Positions 39,801 to 51,313 of a DNA stretch of 64,000 bases are shown piece after piece. Under the pieces are notes generated by a model. That model searched no databases. It saw only the letters and a program-made list of their open reading frames with translations, and was not told the DNA's origin. The translations under genes were made by a program, and so were the position numbers. Source of the stretch: Eledone cirrhosa (taxonomy: Eukaryota; Mollusca; Cephalopoda; Octopoda; Eledonidae); assembly GCA_964016885.1 (NCBI GenBank), contig OZ024742.1:361091573-361155572 (forward strand), given 5' to 3'. Each line of letters opens with the position of its first letter. Position 1 is the stretch's first letter.

Positions 39801-40781
39801 ATCAGACAAAGGCATGGAAATATTATTATATTTTGCCAGAATCCTTCAGACATCAGACAATGGCTATGGAATGTTATTATATTTTGACAGAATCCTTCAG
39901 ACATCAGACAAAGGCCATGGCAATATTATTATATTTTGACAGAATCCTTCAGACATCAGACAAAGGCATGGCAATATTATTATATTTTGACAGAATCCTT
40001 CAGACAAAGGCCATGGCAATATTATTATATTTTGACAGAATCATTCAGACATCAGACAAAGTGTATGGCAATATTATTATATTTTGACAGAATCCTTCAG
40101 GCATCAGACAAAGGCATGGCAATATTATTATATTTTGATAGAATCATTCAGACATCAGACAAAGTGTATGGCAATATTATTATATTTTGACAGAATCCTT
40201 CAGGCATCAGACAAAGGCATGGCAATATTATTATATTTTGACAGAATCATTCAGACATCAGACAAAGTGTATGGCAATATTATTGTATTTTGACAGAATC
40301 CTTCAGGCATCAGACAAAGACATGGCAATATTATTATATTTTGACAGAATCCTTCAGACATCAGACAAAGGCATGGCAATATTATTATATTATGACAGAA
40401 TCCTTTAGGCATCAGACAAAGGCTATGGAATATTATTATATTTTGACAGAATCCTTCAGACATCAGACAAAGGCTATGGAATATTATTATATTTTGACAG
40501 AATCGTTCAGGCATCAGACAAAGGCCATGGCAATATTATTATATTTTGACAGAATCATTCAGACATCAGACAAAGTGTATGGCAATATTATTATATTTTG
40601 ACAGAATCCTTCAGGCATCAGACAAAGGCCATGGCAATATTATTATATTTTGACAGAATCATTCAGACATCAGACAAAGTGTATGGCAATATTATTATAT
40701 TTTGACAGAATCCTTCAGGCATCAGACAAAGGCGATGGCAATATTATTATATTTTGACAGAATCATTCAGACATCAGACAA
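36864..40781. repeat. Tandem duplication of 1,959 bp (two copies)
   Basis: Copy 1 is about 36,864-38,822 and copy 2 about 38,823-40,781. Shared markers include tttcgacagaatc (37,821/39,780), gacaatggctatgg, aggcgatggc (38,773/40,732) and attgtattttgacag. Differences include cttcggac versus cttcagac (37,791/39,750) and gacggaatcc near 38,899 only in copy 2, so the pair is slightly older than the 4,731-bp pair. Confidence 0.85.
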
Positions 40782-43700
40782 AGTGTATGGCAATATTATT
40801 GTATTTTGACAGAATCCTTCAGGCATCAGACAAAGACATGGCAATATTATTATATTTTGACAGAATCCTTCAGACAAAGGCCATGGCAATATTATTATAT
40901 TTTGACAGAATCCTTCAGACATCAGACAAAGGCATGGCAATATTATTATATTATGACAGAATCCTTTAGGCATCAGACAAAGGCTATGGAATATTATTAT
41001 ATTTTGACAGAATCCTTCAGACATCAGACAAAGACTATGGCAATATTATTATATTATGACAGAATCCTTTAGGCATCAGACAAAGGCTATGGAATATTAT
41101 TATATTTTGACAGAATCCTTCAGACATCAGACAAAGGCCATGGCAATATTATTATATTTTGACAGAATCATTCAGACATCAGACAAAGGCATGGCAATAT
41201 TATTATATTTTGACAGAATCCTTCAGACATCAGACAAAGGCTATGGAATATTATTATATTTTGACAGAATCCTTCAGACATCAGACAAAAACCATGGCAA
41301 TATTATTATATTTTGACAGAATCCTTCAGACATCAGACAAAGGCATGGCAATATTATTATATTTTGACAGAATCCTTCAGACATCAGACAAAGGCATGGC
41401 AATATTATTATATTTTGACAGAATCCTTCAGACAATCGCCATGGCAATATTATTATATTTTGACAGAATCCTTCAGACAAAGGCCATGGCAATATTATTA
41501 TATTTTGACAGAATCCTTCAGACAAAGGCCATGGCAATATTATTATATTTTGACGGAATCCTTCAGATATCAGACAAAGGCTATGAAATATTATTATATT
41601 TTGACAGAATCCTTCAGACAAAGGCCATAGCAATATTATTATATTTTGACAGAATCATTCAGACATCAGACAAAGGCCATGGCAATATTATTATATTTTG
41701 ACAGAATCCTTCAGACATCAGACAAAGGCCATGGCAATATTATTATATTTTGACAGAATCCTTCAGACATCAAAGACCATGGCAATATTATTATATTTTG
41801 ACAGAATCCTTCAGATATCAGACAAAGGCTATGGAATATTATTATATTTTGACAGAATCCTTTAGACAAAGGCCATGGCAATATTATTATATTTTGACAG
41901 AATCATTCAGACATCAAAGACCATGGCAATATTATTATATTTTGACAGAATCCTTCAGATATCGGACAAAGGCTATGGAATATTATTATATTTTGACAGA
42001 ATCCTTCAGACAAAGGCCATAGCAATATTATTATATTATGACAGAATCCTTTAGGCATCAGACAAACGCTATGGAATATTATTATATTTTGACAGAATCC
42101 TTCAGACATCAGACAAAGGCATGGAAATATTATTATATTTTGCCAGAATCCATCAGACATCAGACAAAGGCTATGGAATATTATTATATTTTGACAGAAT
42201 CCTTCAGACAAAGGCCATGGCAATATTATTATATTTTGACGGAATCCTTCAGATATCAGACAAAGGCTATGGAATATTATTATATTTTGACAGAATCCTT
42301 TAGACAAAGGCCATGGCAATATTATTATATTTTGACAGAATCATTCAGACATCAGAGAAAGGCCATGGCAATATTATTATATTTTGACAGAATCCTTCAG
42401 ACATCAGACAAAGGCCATGGCAATATTATTATATTTTGACAGAATCCTTCAGACATCAAAGACCATGGCAATATTATTATATTTTGACAGAATCCTTCAG
42501 ATATCAGACAAAGGCTATGGAATATTATTATATTTTGACAGAATCCTTCAGACAAAGGCCATGGCAATATTATTATATTTTGACAGAATCATTCAGGCAT
42601 CAGACAAAGGCATGGCAATATTATTATATTTTTATAGAATCATTCAGACATCAGACAAAGTGTATGGCAATATTATTATATTTTTACAGAATCCTTCAGA
42701 CATCAGACAAAGGCCATGGCAATATTATTATATTTTGACAGAATCCTTCAGACATCAAAGACCATGTCAATATTATTATATTTTGACAGAATCCTTCAGA
42801 TATCAGACAAAGGCTATGGAATATTATTATATTTTGACAGAATCATTCAGACAAAGGCCATAGCAATATTATTATATTATGACAGAATCCTTTAGGCATC
42901 AGACAAAGGCTATGGAATATTATTATACTTTGACAGAATCCTTCAGACACCAGACAAAGGCATGGAAATATTATTATATTTTGCCAGAATCCTTCAGACA
43001 TCAGACAAAGGCTATGGAATATTATTATATTTTGACAGAATCCTTCAGACAAAGGCCATGGCAATATTATTATATTTTGACAGAATCATTCAGACATCAG
43101 ACAAAGGCATGGAAATATATTATATTTTGCCAGAATCCTTCAGACATCAGACAAAGGCTATGGAATGTTATTATATTTTGACAGAATCCTTCAGACATCA
43201 GACAAAGGCCATGGCAATATTATTATATTTTGACAGAATCCTTCAGACATCAGACAAAGGCATGGCAATATTATTATATTTTGACAGAATCCTTCAGACA
43301 AAGGCCATGGCAATATTATTATATTTTGACAGAATCGTTCAGACATCAGACAAAGGCATGGCAATATTATTATATTTTGACAGAATCCTTCAGACATCAG
43401 ACAAAGGCCATGGCAATATTATTATATTTTGACAGAATCCTTCAGACATCAGACAAAGGCTATGGAATATTATTATATTTTGACAGAATCCTTCAGACAT
43501 CAGACAAAGGCATGGCAATATTATTATATTTTGACAGAATCCTTCAGACATCAGACAAAGGCTATGGAATATTATTATACTTTGACAGAATCCTTCAGAC
43601 ATCAGACAAAGGCCATGGCAATATTATCATATTTTGACAGAATCCTTCAGACAAAGGCCATGGCAATATTATTATATTTTGACAGAATCCTTCAGACAAA

Positions 43701-46700
43701 GGCCATGGCAATATTATTATATTTTGACAGAATCCTTCAGATATCAGACAAAGGCTATGGAATATTATTATATTTTGACAGAATCCTTCAGACAAAGGCC
43801 ATGGCAATATTATTATATTATGACAGAATCCTTTAGGCATCAGACAAAGGCATGGAAATATTATTATATCTTGCCAGAATCCTTCAGACATCAGACAAAG
43901 GCTTTGGAATATTATTATATTTTGACAGAATCCTTCAGACAAAGGCCATGGCAATATTATTATATTTTGACAGAATCATTCAGACATCAGACAAAGGCAT
44001 GGAAATATTATTATATTTTGCCAGAATCCTTCAGACATCAGACAAAGGCTATGGAATGTTATTATATTTTGACAGAATCCTTCAGACATCAGACAAAGGC
44101 CATGGCAATATTATTATATTTTGACAGAATCCTTCAGACATCAGACAAAGGCATGGCAATATTATTATATTTTGACAGAATCCTTCAGACAAAGGCCATG
44201 GCAATATTATTATATTTTGACAGAATCATTCAGACATCAGACAAAGTGTATGGCAATATTATTATATTTTGACAGAATCCTTCAGGCATCAGACAAAGGC
44301 ATGGCAATATTATCATATTTTGATAGAATCATTCAGACATCAGACAAAGTGTATGGCAATATTATTATATTTTGACAGAATCCTTCAGGCATCAGACAAA
44401 GGCATGGCAATATTATTATATTTTGACAGAATCATTCAGACATCAGACAAAGTGTATGGCAATATTATTATATTTTGACAGAATCCTTTAGGCATCAGCC
44501 AAAGGCCATGGCAATATTATTATATTTTGACAGAATCATTCAGACATCAGACAAAGTGTATGGCAATATTATTATATTTTGACAGAATCCTTCAGGCATC
44601 AGACAAAGGCATGGCAATATTATTATATTTTGACAGAATCCTTCAGACAAAGGCCATGGCAATATTATTATATTTTGACAGAATCCTTCAGACATCAGAC
44701 AAAGACTATGGCAATATTATTATATTATGACAGAATCCTTTAGGCATCAGACAAAGGCTATGGAATATTATTATATTTTGACAGAATCCTTCAGACATCA
44801 GACAAAGGCCATGGCAATATTATTATATTTTGACAGAATCATTCAGACATCAGACAAAGGCATGGCAATATTATTATATTTTGACAGAATCCTTCAGACA
44901 TCAGACAAAGGCTATGGAATATTATTATATTTTGACAGAATCCTTCAGACATCAGACAAAGGCCATGGCAATATTATTATATTTTGACAGAATCCTTCAG
45001 ACATCAGACAAAGGCATGGCAATATTATTATATTTTGACAGAATCCTTCAGACATCAGACAAAGGCATGGCAATATTATTATATTTTGACAGAATCCTTC
45101 AGACAATCGCCATGGCAATATTATTATATTTTGACAGAATCCTTCAGACAAAGGCCATGGCAATATTATTATATTTTGACAGAATCCTTCAGACAAAGGC
45201 CATGGCAATATTATTATATTTTGACGGAATCCTTCAGATATCAGACAAAGGCTATGGAATATTATTATATTTTGACAGAATCCTTCAGACAAAGGCCATA
45301 GCAATATTATTATTTTTTGACAGAATCATTCAGACATCAGACAAAGGCCATGGCAATATTATTATATTTTGACAGAATCCTTCAGACATCAGACAAAGGC
45401 CATGGCAATATTATTATATTTTGACAGAATCCTTCAGACATCAAAGACCATGGCAATATTATTATATTTTGACAGAATCCTTCAGATATCAGACAAAGGC
45501 TATGGAATATTATTATATTTTGACAGAAACCTTTAGACAAAGGCCATGGCAATATTATTATATTTTGACAGAATCATTCAGACATCAGACAAAGTGTATG
45601 GCAATATTATTATATTTTGACAGAATCCTTCAGGCATCAGACAAAGGCCATGGCAATATTATTATATTTTGACAGAATCCTTCAGGCATCAGACAAAGGC
45701 CATGGCAATATTATTATATTTTGACAGAATCCTTCAGACATCAAAGACCATGGCAATATTATTATATTTTGACAGAATCCTTCAGATATCAGACAAAGGC
45801 TATGGAATATTATTATATTTTGACAGAATCCTTCAGACAAAGGCCATAGCAATATTATTATATTATGACAGAATCCTTTAGGCATCAGACAAACGCTATG
45901 GAATATTATTATATTTTGACAGAATCCTTCAGACATCAGACAAAGGCATGGAAATATTATTATATTTTGCCAGAATCCTTCAGACATCAGACAAAGGCTA
46001 TGGAATATTATTATATTTTGACAGAATCCTTCAGACAAAGGCCATGGCAATATTATTATATTTTGACAGAATCATTCAGACATCAGACAAAGTGTATGGC
46101 AATATTATTATATTTTGACAGAATCCTTCAGACATCAGACAAAGGCCATGGCAATATTATTATATTTTGACAGAATCCTTCAGACATCAGACAAAGGCAT
46201 GGCAATATTATTATATTTTGACAGAATCCTTCAGAGAAAGGCCATGGCAATATTATTATATTTTGACAGAATCGTTCAGACATCAGACAAAGGCATGGCA
46301 ATATTATTACATTTTGACAGAATCCTTCAGACATCAGACAAAGGCCATGGCAATATTATTATATTTTGACAGAATCCTTCAGACAAAGACCATGGCAATA
46401 TTATTATATTTTGACAGAATCCTTCAGACATCAGACAAAGGCTATGGAATATTATTATATTTTGACAGAATCCTTCAGACATCAGACAAAGGCCATGGCA
46501 ATATTATTATATTTTGACAGAATCCTTCAGACATCAGACAAAGGCATGGCAATATTATTATATTTTGACAGAATCCTTCAGACATCAGACAAAGGCTATG
46601 GAATATTATTATACTTTGACAGAATCCTTCAGACATCAGACAAAGGCCATAGCAATATTATCATATTTTTACAGAATCCTTCAGACAAAGGCCATGGCAA

Positions 46701-47293
46701 TATTATTATATTTTGACAGAATCCTTCAGACAAAGGCCATGGCAATATTATTATATTTTGACAGAATCCTTCAGATATCAGACAAAGGCTATGGAATATT
46801 ATTATATTTTGACAGAATCCTTCAGACAAAGGCCATGGCAATATTATTATATTTTGACAGAATCATTCAGACATCAGACAAAGGCCATGGCAATATTATT
46901 ATATTTTGACAGAATCCTCCAGACATCAGACAAAGGCCATGGCAATATTATTATATTTTGACAGAATTCTTCAGACATCAAAGACCATGGCAATATTATT
47001 ATATTTTGACAGAATCGTTCAGACAAAGGCCATGGCAATATTATTATATTTTGACAGAATCGTTCAGACATCAGACAAAGGCTATGGAATATTATTATAC
47101 TTTGACAGAATTCTTCAGACATCAAAGACCATGGCAATATTATTATATTTTGACAGAATCCTTCAGATATCAGACAAAGGCTATGGAATATTATTATATT
47201 TTGACAGAATCCTTCAGACAAAGGCCATGGCAATATTATTATATTTTGACAGAATCCTTCAGATATCAGACAAAGGCCATGGTGATAGTAATA

Positions 47294-47453
47294 GCTCTTT
47301 ACATTCTGTATTTAAATAGCATTAATGTCAACTGTGCTTTTCATATTTCCAAGGTCAATAAACTAAAGGACCAATCAAGGACTGGGTTTGTAATAATCAA
47401 CATTCCCCTCCTCACAAATTTCTAGTCTGCTACTAATGTTAGAAATCATTATT
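47294..47453 (+). mobile_element. SINE type B, heavily decayed, at the right edge of the array
   Basis: 'ctctttacattctg', 'ctgtgcttttcatatttcca' then 'aggtcaataaa', and the 3' end 'tctagtctgctactaatgtt...agaaatcatta' align with the type B core and end, with many changes. It starts within 12 bp of the last monomer. An open frame from inside the array runs through it and is spurious. Confidence 0.55.
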
Positions 47454-47461
47454 TAACTGAT

Positions 47462-47640
47462 TGGCAGTATCGGTAGAGGGTCGGACGCCATGCTTTCCAG
47501 CGTAGTTACGTCCCTTTACGATCTCAGTTCAAATCCTGCCGAGGTTGACTTTGCCTTTCATCCTTACGGGGTCGATAAAATAAAGTACCAGTAATGCACT
47601 GGGTAATTGCTGGCCTTGTGCCTAAAGTAGAAACAATTAT
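47462..47640 (+). mobile_element. SINE type B, near full length
   Basis: A-box region 'tggcagtatcggtagagggt', B box gttcaaatcc, core 'cggggtcgataaaataaagt' and 'accagtaatgcactgggtaa', end 'gctggccttgtgcctaaagt'. Same strand as the copies left of the array, so the array is bracketed by same-orientation copies of one family. Confidence 0.85.
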
Positions 47641-47646
47641 TTAACT

Positions 47647-47835
47647 GAAAGTTCAGTATGGTATTTAGTTACAGACCTTTACATTCAAATTCTGCAATAG
47701 TCAAACTGACCTTTTATCTTCTCGGTTTCAATAAAATATAATGCTATTGTGATAATGGAGTAAGTTTAATAAGCAAACCCTTCCCCTCCAAATTTCTAGC
47801 CTTGTGTTTATTTGAGAAACAATAATTATTATGAT
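47647..47835 (+). mobile_element. SINE type B, strongly diverged
   Basis: 'cctttacattcaaattctgc', 'ccttttatcttctcggtttc' then 'aataaaatataatgc' and the terminal 'tctagccttgtg...gagaaacaataa' follow the type B order with numerous substitutions. Third copy in a row in this orientation. Confidence 0.5.
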
Positions 47836-47839
47836 TATA

Positions 47840-48360
47840 TGAAGTTAATATTCCCAATTGTTCCTTCTATCTAAGCTTGTGATCTTGTGTCTGTGGTAAA
47901 TATCATATTTTCATTTCTTGGCTCATATCAAATGACAGTAATGAGACTGCATAGAATCCTATTTTCCTATGTCTGTATCCAACTTTTCTTAGCTAGTAAA
48001 GCCACATACTTCTCAGATTGTCAATGGTGTCAGGATAAGTAGCTGGGTTATACTTAACATCAATATTTACTATTTTTAATATAACACAGTTGGAGATATT
48101 ACATAATTTGTAATAAATTTGTGATTGTATCTTTAATTTAGCAGCTATGTTCTGACTGGATGTACTTCTTAACTTTAACTATAAGCAGAAGTACAGGAGT
48201 TGTTTAATGTATCATTAATAGTAAAGAAACAATATCACAGAATTCTAAGCCCTGTTTACTTTGTTTGATCTAAAGTTTCTGAAATCGGTAGGGTTGTCTA
48301 TTTTGCTATTTAACTCTAGAGCCGCTACTTCTGCAAATTGAGAGATCACAGCTCTGATAC
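47840..48360. other. AT-rich flanking DNA without recognised features
   Basis: No open frame of note, no repeat with a second copy in the window and no RNA gene recognised. Confidence 0.5.
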
Positions 48361-48363
48361 TAT

Positions 48364-48594
48364 GGGAATGTGGTTAGAATGTCTCAGGAAAGAATCACTG
48401 GTCAGATGTTAAGGGCAAAATCAACTGGTAGGAGACCCAGGGGTAGATACTGAGCAAATTGTTTGGATAACATCCATGATCTTGGCTGGTTTCACTTGGG
48501 GATTCAGTCAGATCAGTTGGAGATGGTTGCTTCTGACAGGACCCGCTGGAAGAAGTGTTTGGGGACACCTGTTCCAGGACCCTCTCAGGAATAA
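48364..48594 (+). pseudogene. C-terminus of a non-LTR retrotransposon protein, with an internal stop
   Basis: One frame reads GNVVRMSQERITGQMLRAKS, then TGRRPRGRY, an in-frame TGA at 48,451, then DNIHDLGWFHLGIQ, MVASDRTRWKK and a TAA stop at 48,592-48,594. The order G(H/N)V-x-RM, GRRPRGR, W/C-x-DN, VA-x-DR-x-x-W-(K/R) is characteristic of the C-terminal tail of LINE polyproteins. A (GAA)n tail at 48,602-48,621 directly follows, as expected for a LINE 3' end. The internal stop and missing upstream part make it non-functional. It belongs to a different lineage from the RPKKTW remnant at 50,375. Confidence 0.75.
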
Positions 48595-48601
48595 GTGAGC
48601 A

Positions 48602-48621
48602 AAGAAGAAGAAGAAGAAGAA
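48602..48621 (+). repeat. (GAA)n tail of the LINE fragment
   Basis: About six GAA units, eight bases after the LINE stop codon. Likely the 3' tail of the insertion. Confidence 0.7.
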
Positions 48622-48624
48622 TCT

Positions 48625-49400
48625 ATGGAGGAAGGCATAATGTTCATGATCATTACTCTAACAACTCTGCCAATTTACATAATAATCGCCTGTGGAGACA
48701 TCTGGTGTCCTTCTCCCTAGGACGATATCCCTACTCATCGGTATCGGCATGGAGTTAGCAACCCACATGTGTGAGCCTCGTGAGCTGGAATGGCTCTTCC
48801 AATGCCTCTACCTCACCATCCTTTGGGGAAATACCTTCTCTATTCTGTCCACTGGGGCTGCGGTGTGGCCAGCCCGTGTGCCTCCATTTGCTTATAATAG
48901 TGAGAGACGAAAAGAGAGAGATGGAGGTAATGACTATACCAGCATTGCTGAAGTATTTTGTAGAGTTAAAGGTTAAGTGATTTTGCCATATCTATAATAT
49001 TAGGAAAGACTGATAAACAAATGTGTGTATTTCTTTTCTTTCCATATTTTTCTCTTTTCTCTATTATTTTTCTATTTTCTCCCATCATTGAGACCACTGG
49101 CAGTATGTACCCAGCTTCCAACACCAAATTTAAGTTAGAAAAGCTACTGGCATCAATAGATTTGTTTTTCTTGTCTGTCTCAAAATGTTGATTATAATGT
49201 CTCATGTCTGATTTTCGTTTTTAATATCATAATTCTTAAAGATGTCATAAATTTCAAATCTGATGAGATTAAATTCAAAATATGGCACCATTTATTGGTT
49301 GATAACAATACAGAAGATGCTAGAGTTGTCAGAAGACTTAAATAAATAATGATAAACAACAACAAAAGCCATTAATGTTATTTAGCCCCTGGTCAACTCA
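48625..49400. other. No supported gene; short open frame of unknown nature
   Basis: A plus-strand frame at 48,692-48,976 (94 codons) has a hydrophobic middle (LECLYLTILWG-like) but no family I recognise, and it overlaps another frame at 48,771-48,980. There is no upstream coding continuity. I would not call a gene. Confidence 0.35.
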
Positions 49401-49403
49401 GAG

Positions 49404-49640
49404 TGATTGGCAGTGAATTAGTAGAGTCATTAGAACGTCAGAAAGAATGCTTTATGGTATTTGTTCTGGCTCTCTGAGTTCAAATCCTGCTGAGGTCGAC
49501 TTTGCACTTCATTTTTCGAGGTTGATAAAAAAGTACCAGTCTAATACTGGGATCGATTCTTCCACTACATATCTTTCTCATTTCCTTTCTCTCACTTTCT
49601 ATCTTTCTCTGGAAGATATTTGCTGTACTCAGGCCAGGAC
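49404..49640 (+). mobile_element. SINE type B, long variant
   Basis: A-box region 'gattggcagtgaattagtag', B box gagttcaaatcc, 'gaggtcgactttgca', 'agtaccagtctaatactggg' then 'atcgattc', followed by an extended 3' part 'catatctttctcatttcctt...ctctggaagatat' that matches 1,990-2,065. The extension defines the variant shared with 1,845-2,075. Confidence 0.75.
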
Positions 49641-49760
49641 ATCATGGGCTCGGCCAGGCTATAACAAATGCCCAACAAACGTTGTATGTCAATATGACTA
49701 CCAGGAGTTACAGAACCATACATATAACTCAGTGTGAGTAAACCCATGTTGAAAACAGAG

Positions 49761-49945
49761 TGTGATTTCAATGAGAATAGGCTGCTATTTCTAGCAGGCT
49801 AAACTGCCACATAGATGCTCCCTTCTTTGTCTGGCCTGCATTAATATGACTGATTGTGATTTGAGAGTATAGGCTACATTTCCTACCAGGATAAACTGCC
49901 ACATACATGCTCCCTGGTTTGGTCAAATATATTAATGTCTGCGTT
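49761..49945. repeat. Two-copy direct repeat of about 95 bp
   Basis: 'tgtgattt...gagaataggct...aaactgccacatagatgctccc' (from 49,761) is repeated as 'tgtgattt...gagtataggct...aaactgccacatacatgctccc' (from 49,855). The copies differ at many sites, so the duplication is old. A minus-strand open frame (49,768-50,229) across it looks like chance. Confidence 0.75.
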
Positions 49946-50117
49946 GTCCATTGACAACAAAATGGTTCTCTTTGCAAGAAAGGCTGGCTGTATATTACTG
50001 GCATGTGAAGTACTTTGTTGCAAGAAAGTGACACATAGGCAGAAATAAATACAGAGGATAGGAAAAGGCTGGAGAAGAAATGAGGTGAGCAAGCTTCAAT
50101 AGATGTGTGATTATTTG

Positions 50118-50210
50118 CCATCTTTTCAACAACAACCCTGAGCACCTTTTTTAATTCCATATGTCTAACACCAATGGACATGCTTACAAAATCCAATAAA
50201 CAACACCACC
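50118..50210 (+). pseudogene. Fragment of the same LINE RT C-terminus as 50,847-51,173, with stops
   Basis: Reads HLFNNNPEHLF, stop, FHMSNTNGHAYKI, then a stop. This parallels HLSNNKPGLFFEFHVSNTHG in the longer copy downstream. DNA identity is clear ('caacaacaa', 'aattccatatgtc', 'aatggacatgcttacaaaat'). In-frame stops show decay. Confidence 0.65.
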
Positions 50211-50372
50211 AATCATTCACACCAGGCATAAAGTAAATTCAAATACAAGCTATCTATTTAAAGCTATATATAGCTTGGTGCATCCACACTTAAAAATTGC
50301 ATTACCAGTTTGCAACCCCTATCTTGCTTAGAATATTGATCTCCTGGAAATTGTTCAGAGATGTCTAACATT

Positions 50373-50823
50373 GGAGACCCAAGAAGACCTGGGATGAGGT
50401 GATAAAAGCCGACCTTACCCAATTACGCCTCTCAAAGGCGATGACACACGACCGTGACTTCTGGCGTCATGCAGTAATACAGAGTACCCGGCCCCCCATG
50501 GGTACAAGCTGAAGCATATAGACAATATGCCCCCACAACCTCCCACTGCAAGGTGGTCGTGGAGGTGCCACGGCAAAAAAGCACCCAGCCCACACTGTAA
50601 AGTGGACGTGTAGGCGTCACGGAAAAAGCACCCACCACTCACTGTAAATGAGGTTGGTGTTAGGAAGAGCATCCAGCTGTAGAAATCAAGCCAAAATCAG
50701 TTCCTGTATGAGCAAGACATGGTCAGTCGACCAGACACTGCCCACGACAGGACAACCTGTCTAACCCATGCTAGCATGGAAGAACGGACGTAAAACGGTG
50801 ATGGTGATGATGATGATGATGAT
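50373..50823 (+). mobile_element. LINE 3' end: RT C-terminus, 3' UTR and (GAT)n tail
   Basis: Contains the end of an ORF (50,375-50,512), a 3' UTR with 'actgcaaggtggtcgtggag', 'gtaaatgaggttggtgttag' and 'catccagctgtagaaatcaa', the block 'acctgtctaacccatgctag' then 'catggaagaacggacgtaaa', and a tail of GAT repeats (50,798-50,823). The 3' UTR and tail are shared with the type A SINEs, naming this lineage as the likely mobilising partner. Microsatellite-like tails are known from the RTE clade; that assignment is inference. Confidence 0.8.
50375..50512 (+). pseudogene. C-terminal 45 codons of a LINE polyprotein, frame intact
   Basis: Starts RPKKTWDEVIKADLTQLRLS, continues through DRDFWRHAVIQ and ends TRPPMGTS at TGA (50,510-50,512). 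The frame is uninterrupted, better preserved than the minus-strand copy at 3,338-3,457, which has DCDLWHH and an earlier stop. The motif RPKKTW...L..A..DR..WR is the usual tail after the reverse-transcriptase domain. Everything upstream is missing, so the insertion is 5'-truncated, as is normal for LINEs. Confidence 0.75.
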
Positions 50824-50846
50824 GTGCAACCAAATAAATATACTCC

Positions 50847-51173
50847 ATCAGGCATCTACCATACTCTGAATGCCTTGCTTCCCAGGACATGGATAAATTA
50901 AAGCTCCAATGTCTGGTAACTGACACCCACAAGATTATTAACCATCTTTCCAACAACAAACCTGGGCTCTTTTTTGAATTCCATGTGTCAAACACCCATG
51001 GACATGTTTACAAAATCAGAAAACAGCACCGCTCCCAAAACTTTCGGAAACATTTTTTCATGCTCGGAGTTGCTGAAGCATGGAACAAACTACTTGCATC
51101 AGTTGTTAACTGTCAGGACACAGCATCCTTCAAAACTTCCATGCTTCACAAAATTCACCAACACTACACCTGA
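50847..51173 (+). pseudogene. C-terminus of a second type of non-LTR RT (CR1/Jockey-like)
   Basis: The frame runs IRHLPYSECLASQ, then LKLQCLVTDTHKIINHLSNN, FFEFHVSNTHGHVYKIRKQH, NFRKHFFMLGVAEAWNKL, ASVVNC and FKTSMLHKI, ending at TGA (51,171-51,173). A leading (Y/S)xxRL-like segment, then FR..FF....V..WN.L...VV.......FK..L, is the conserved end of many CR1/Jockey-group reverse transcriptases. A Met at 50,889 opens a 94-codon frame, but homology extends upstream of it, so that Met is not a true start. No stop interrupts the surviving part. It is a truncated relic. Confidence 0.7.
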
Positions 51174-51313
51174 TATCCCCCCTCCATGCACACGCACACA
51201 CGTATATCATGACTCGTACACTCTTCACTTTCCTGATATTTGTACATTATTCTATGTACTATACATGCAGCTTTGATGATTTTCATTATTATTATTAGTA
51301 TGTTAATGAGGGT

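Larger units (their letters stand above)
7894..47282. repeat. Giant 45/48/51/52-bp minisatellite array, about 39.4 kb
   Basis: One head-to-tail array with no foreign insertion that I could see. Representative monomers: 52 bp at 10,023-10,074; 51 bp at 9,497-9,547; 45 bp at 9,785-9,829; 48 bp at 10,075-10,122. The unit runs gacagaatccttcagacatc, then agacaaaggccatggc, then an AT-rich end aatattattatatttt. The 51-bp forms lose one base in ggccatggc (ggcatggc or ggctatgga). The 45-bp form lacks 7 bp (catcaga). The 48-bp form has catcaaagacc. Linked marker variants define further subtypes: 'ttatgacagaatcctttagg', 'ttttgccag' after 'catggaaata', and 'aaagtgtatgg' after 'gaatcattcagac'. At about 50 bp each this gives roughly 780-800 units (estimate). 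Open frames of up to 441 codons (31,546-32,871) arise because 45, 48 and 51 are multiples of three; they are not genes. Confidence 0.97.

Noticed and set aside
7894..47282. CRISPR-like array
   Set aside because: Units are contiguous and homologous along their whole length. There are no unique spacers and no cas genes, and the context is animal repeats.
7894..47282. Centromeric satellite
   Set aside because: Length and higher-order structure are compatible, but nothing in the window shows centromere identity and the array is bracketed by ordinary dispersed repeats. Not claimed.
8627..47319. Dozens of open frames of 60-441 codons encoding repeated TESFRHQTKA / LLYFDRILQTSDKG / SEGFCQNIIILPW peptides
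   Set aside because: They are translations of the minisatellite in several frames and on both strands, and they start and end wherever a 52-bp unit shifts the frame. No unique sequence, signal peptide or upstream gene structure is present.
48692..48976. A 94-codon possible membrane peptide
   Set aside because: No recognised family, overlaps another frame, and sits among transposon remnants. Composition alone is not enough.
50889..51173. A stand-alone small gene starting at Met 50,889
   Set aside because: Homology to a retrotransposon C-terminus continues upstream of that Met, and a second broken copy lies at 50,118-50,210.
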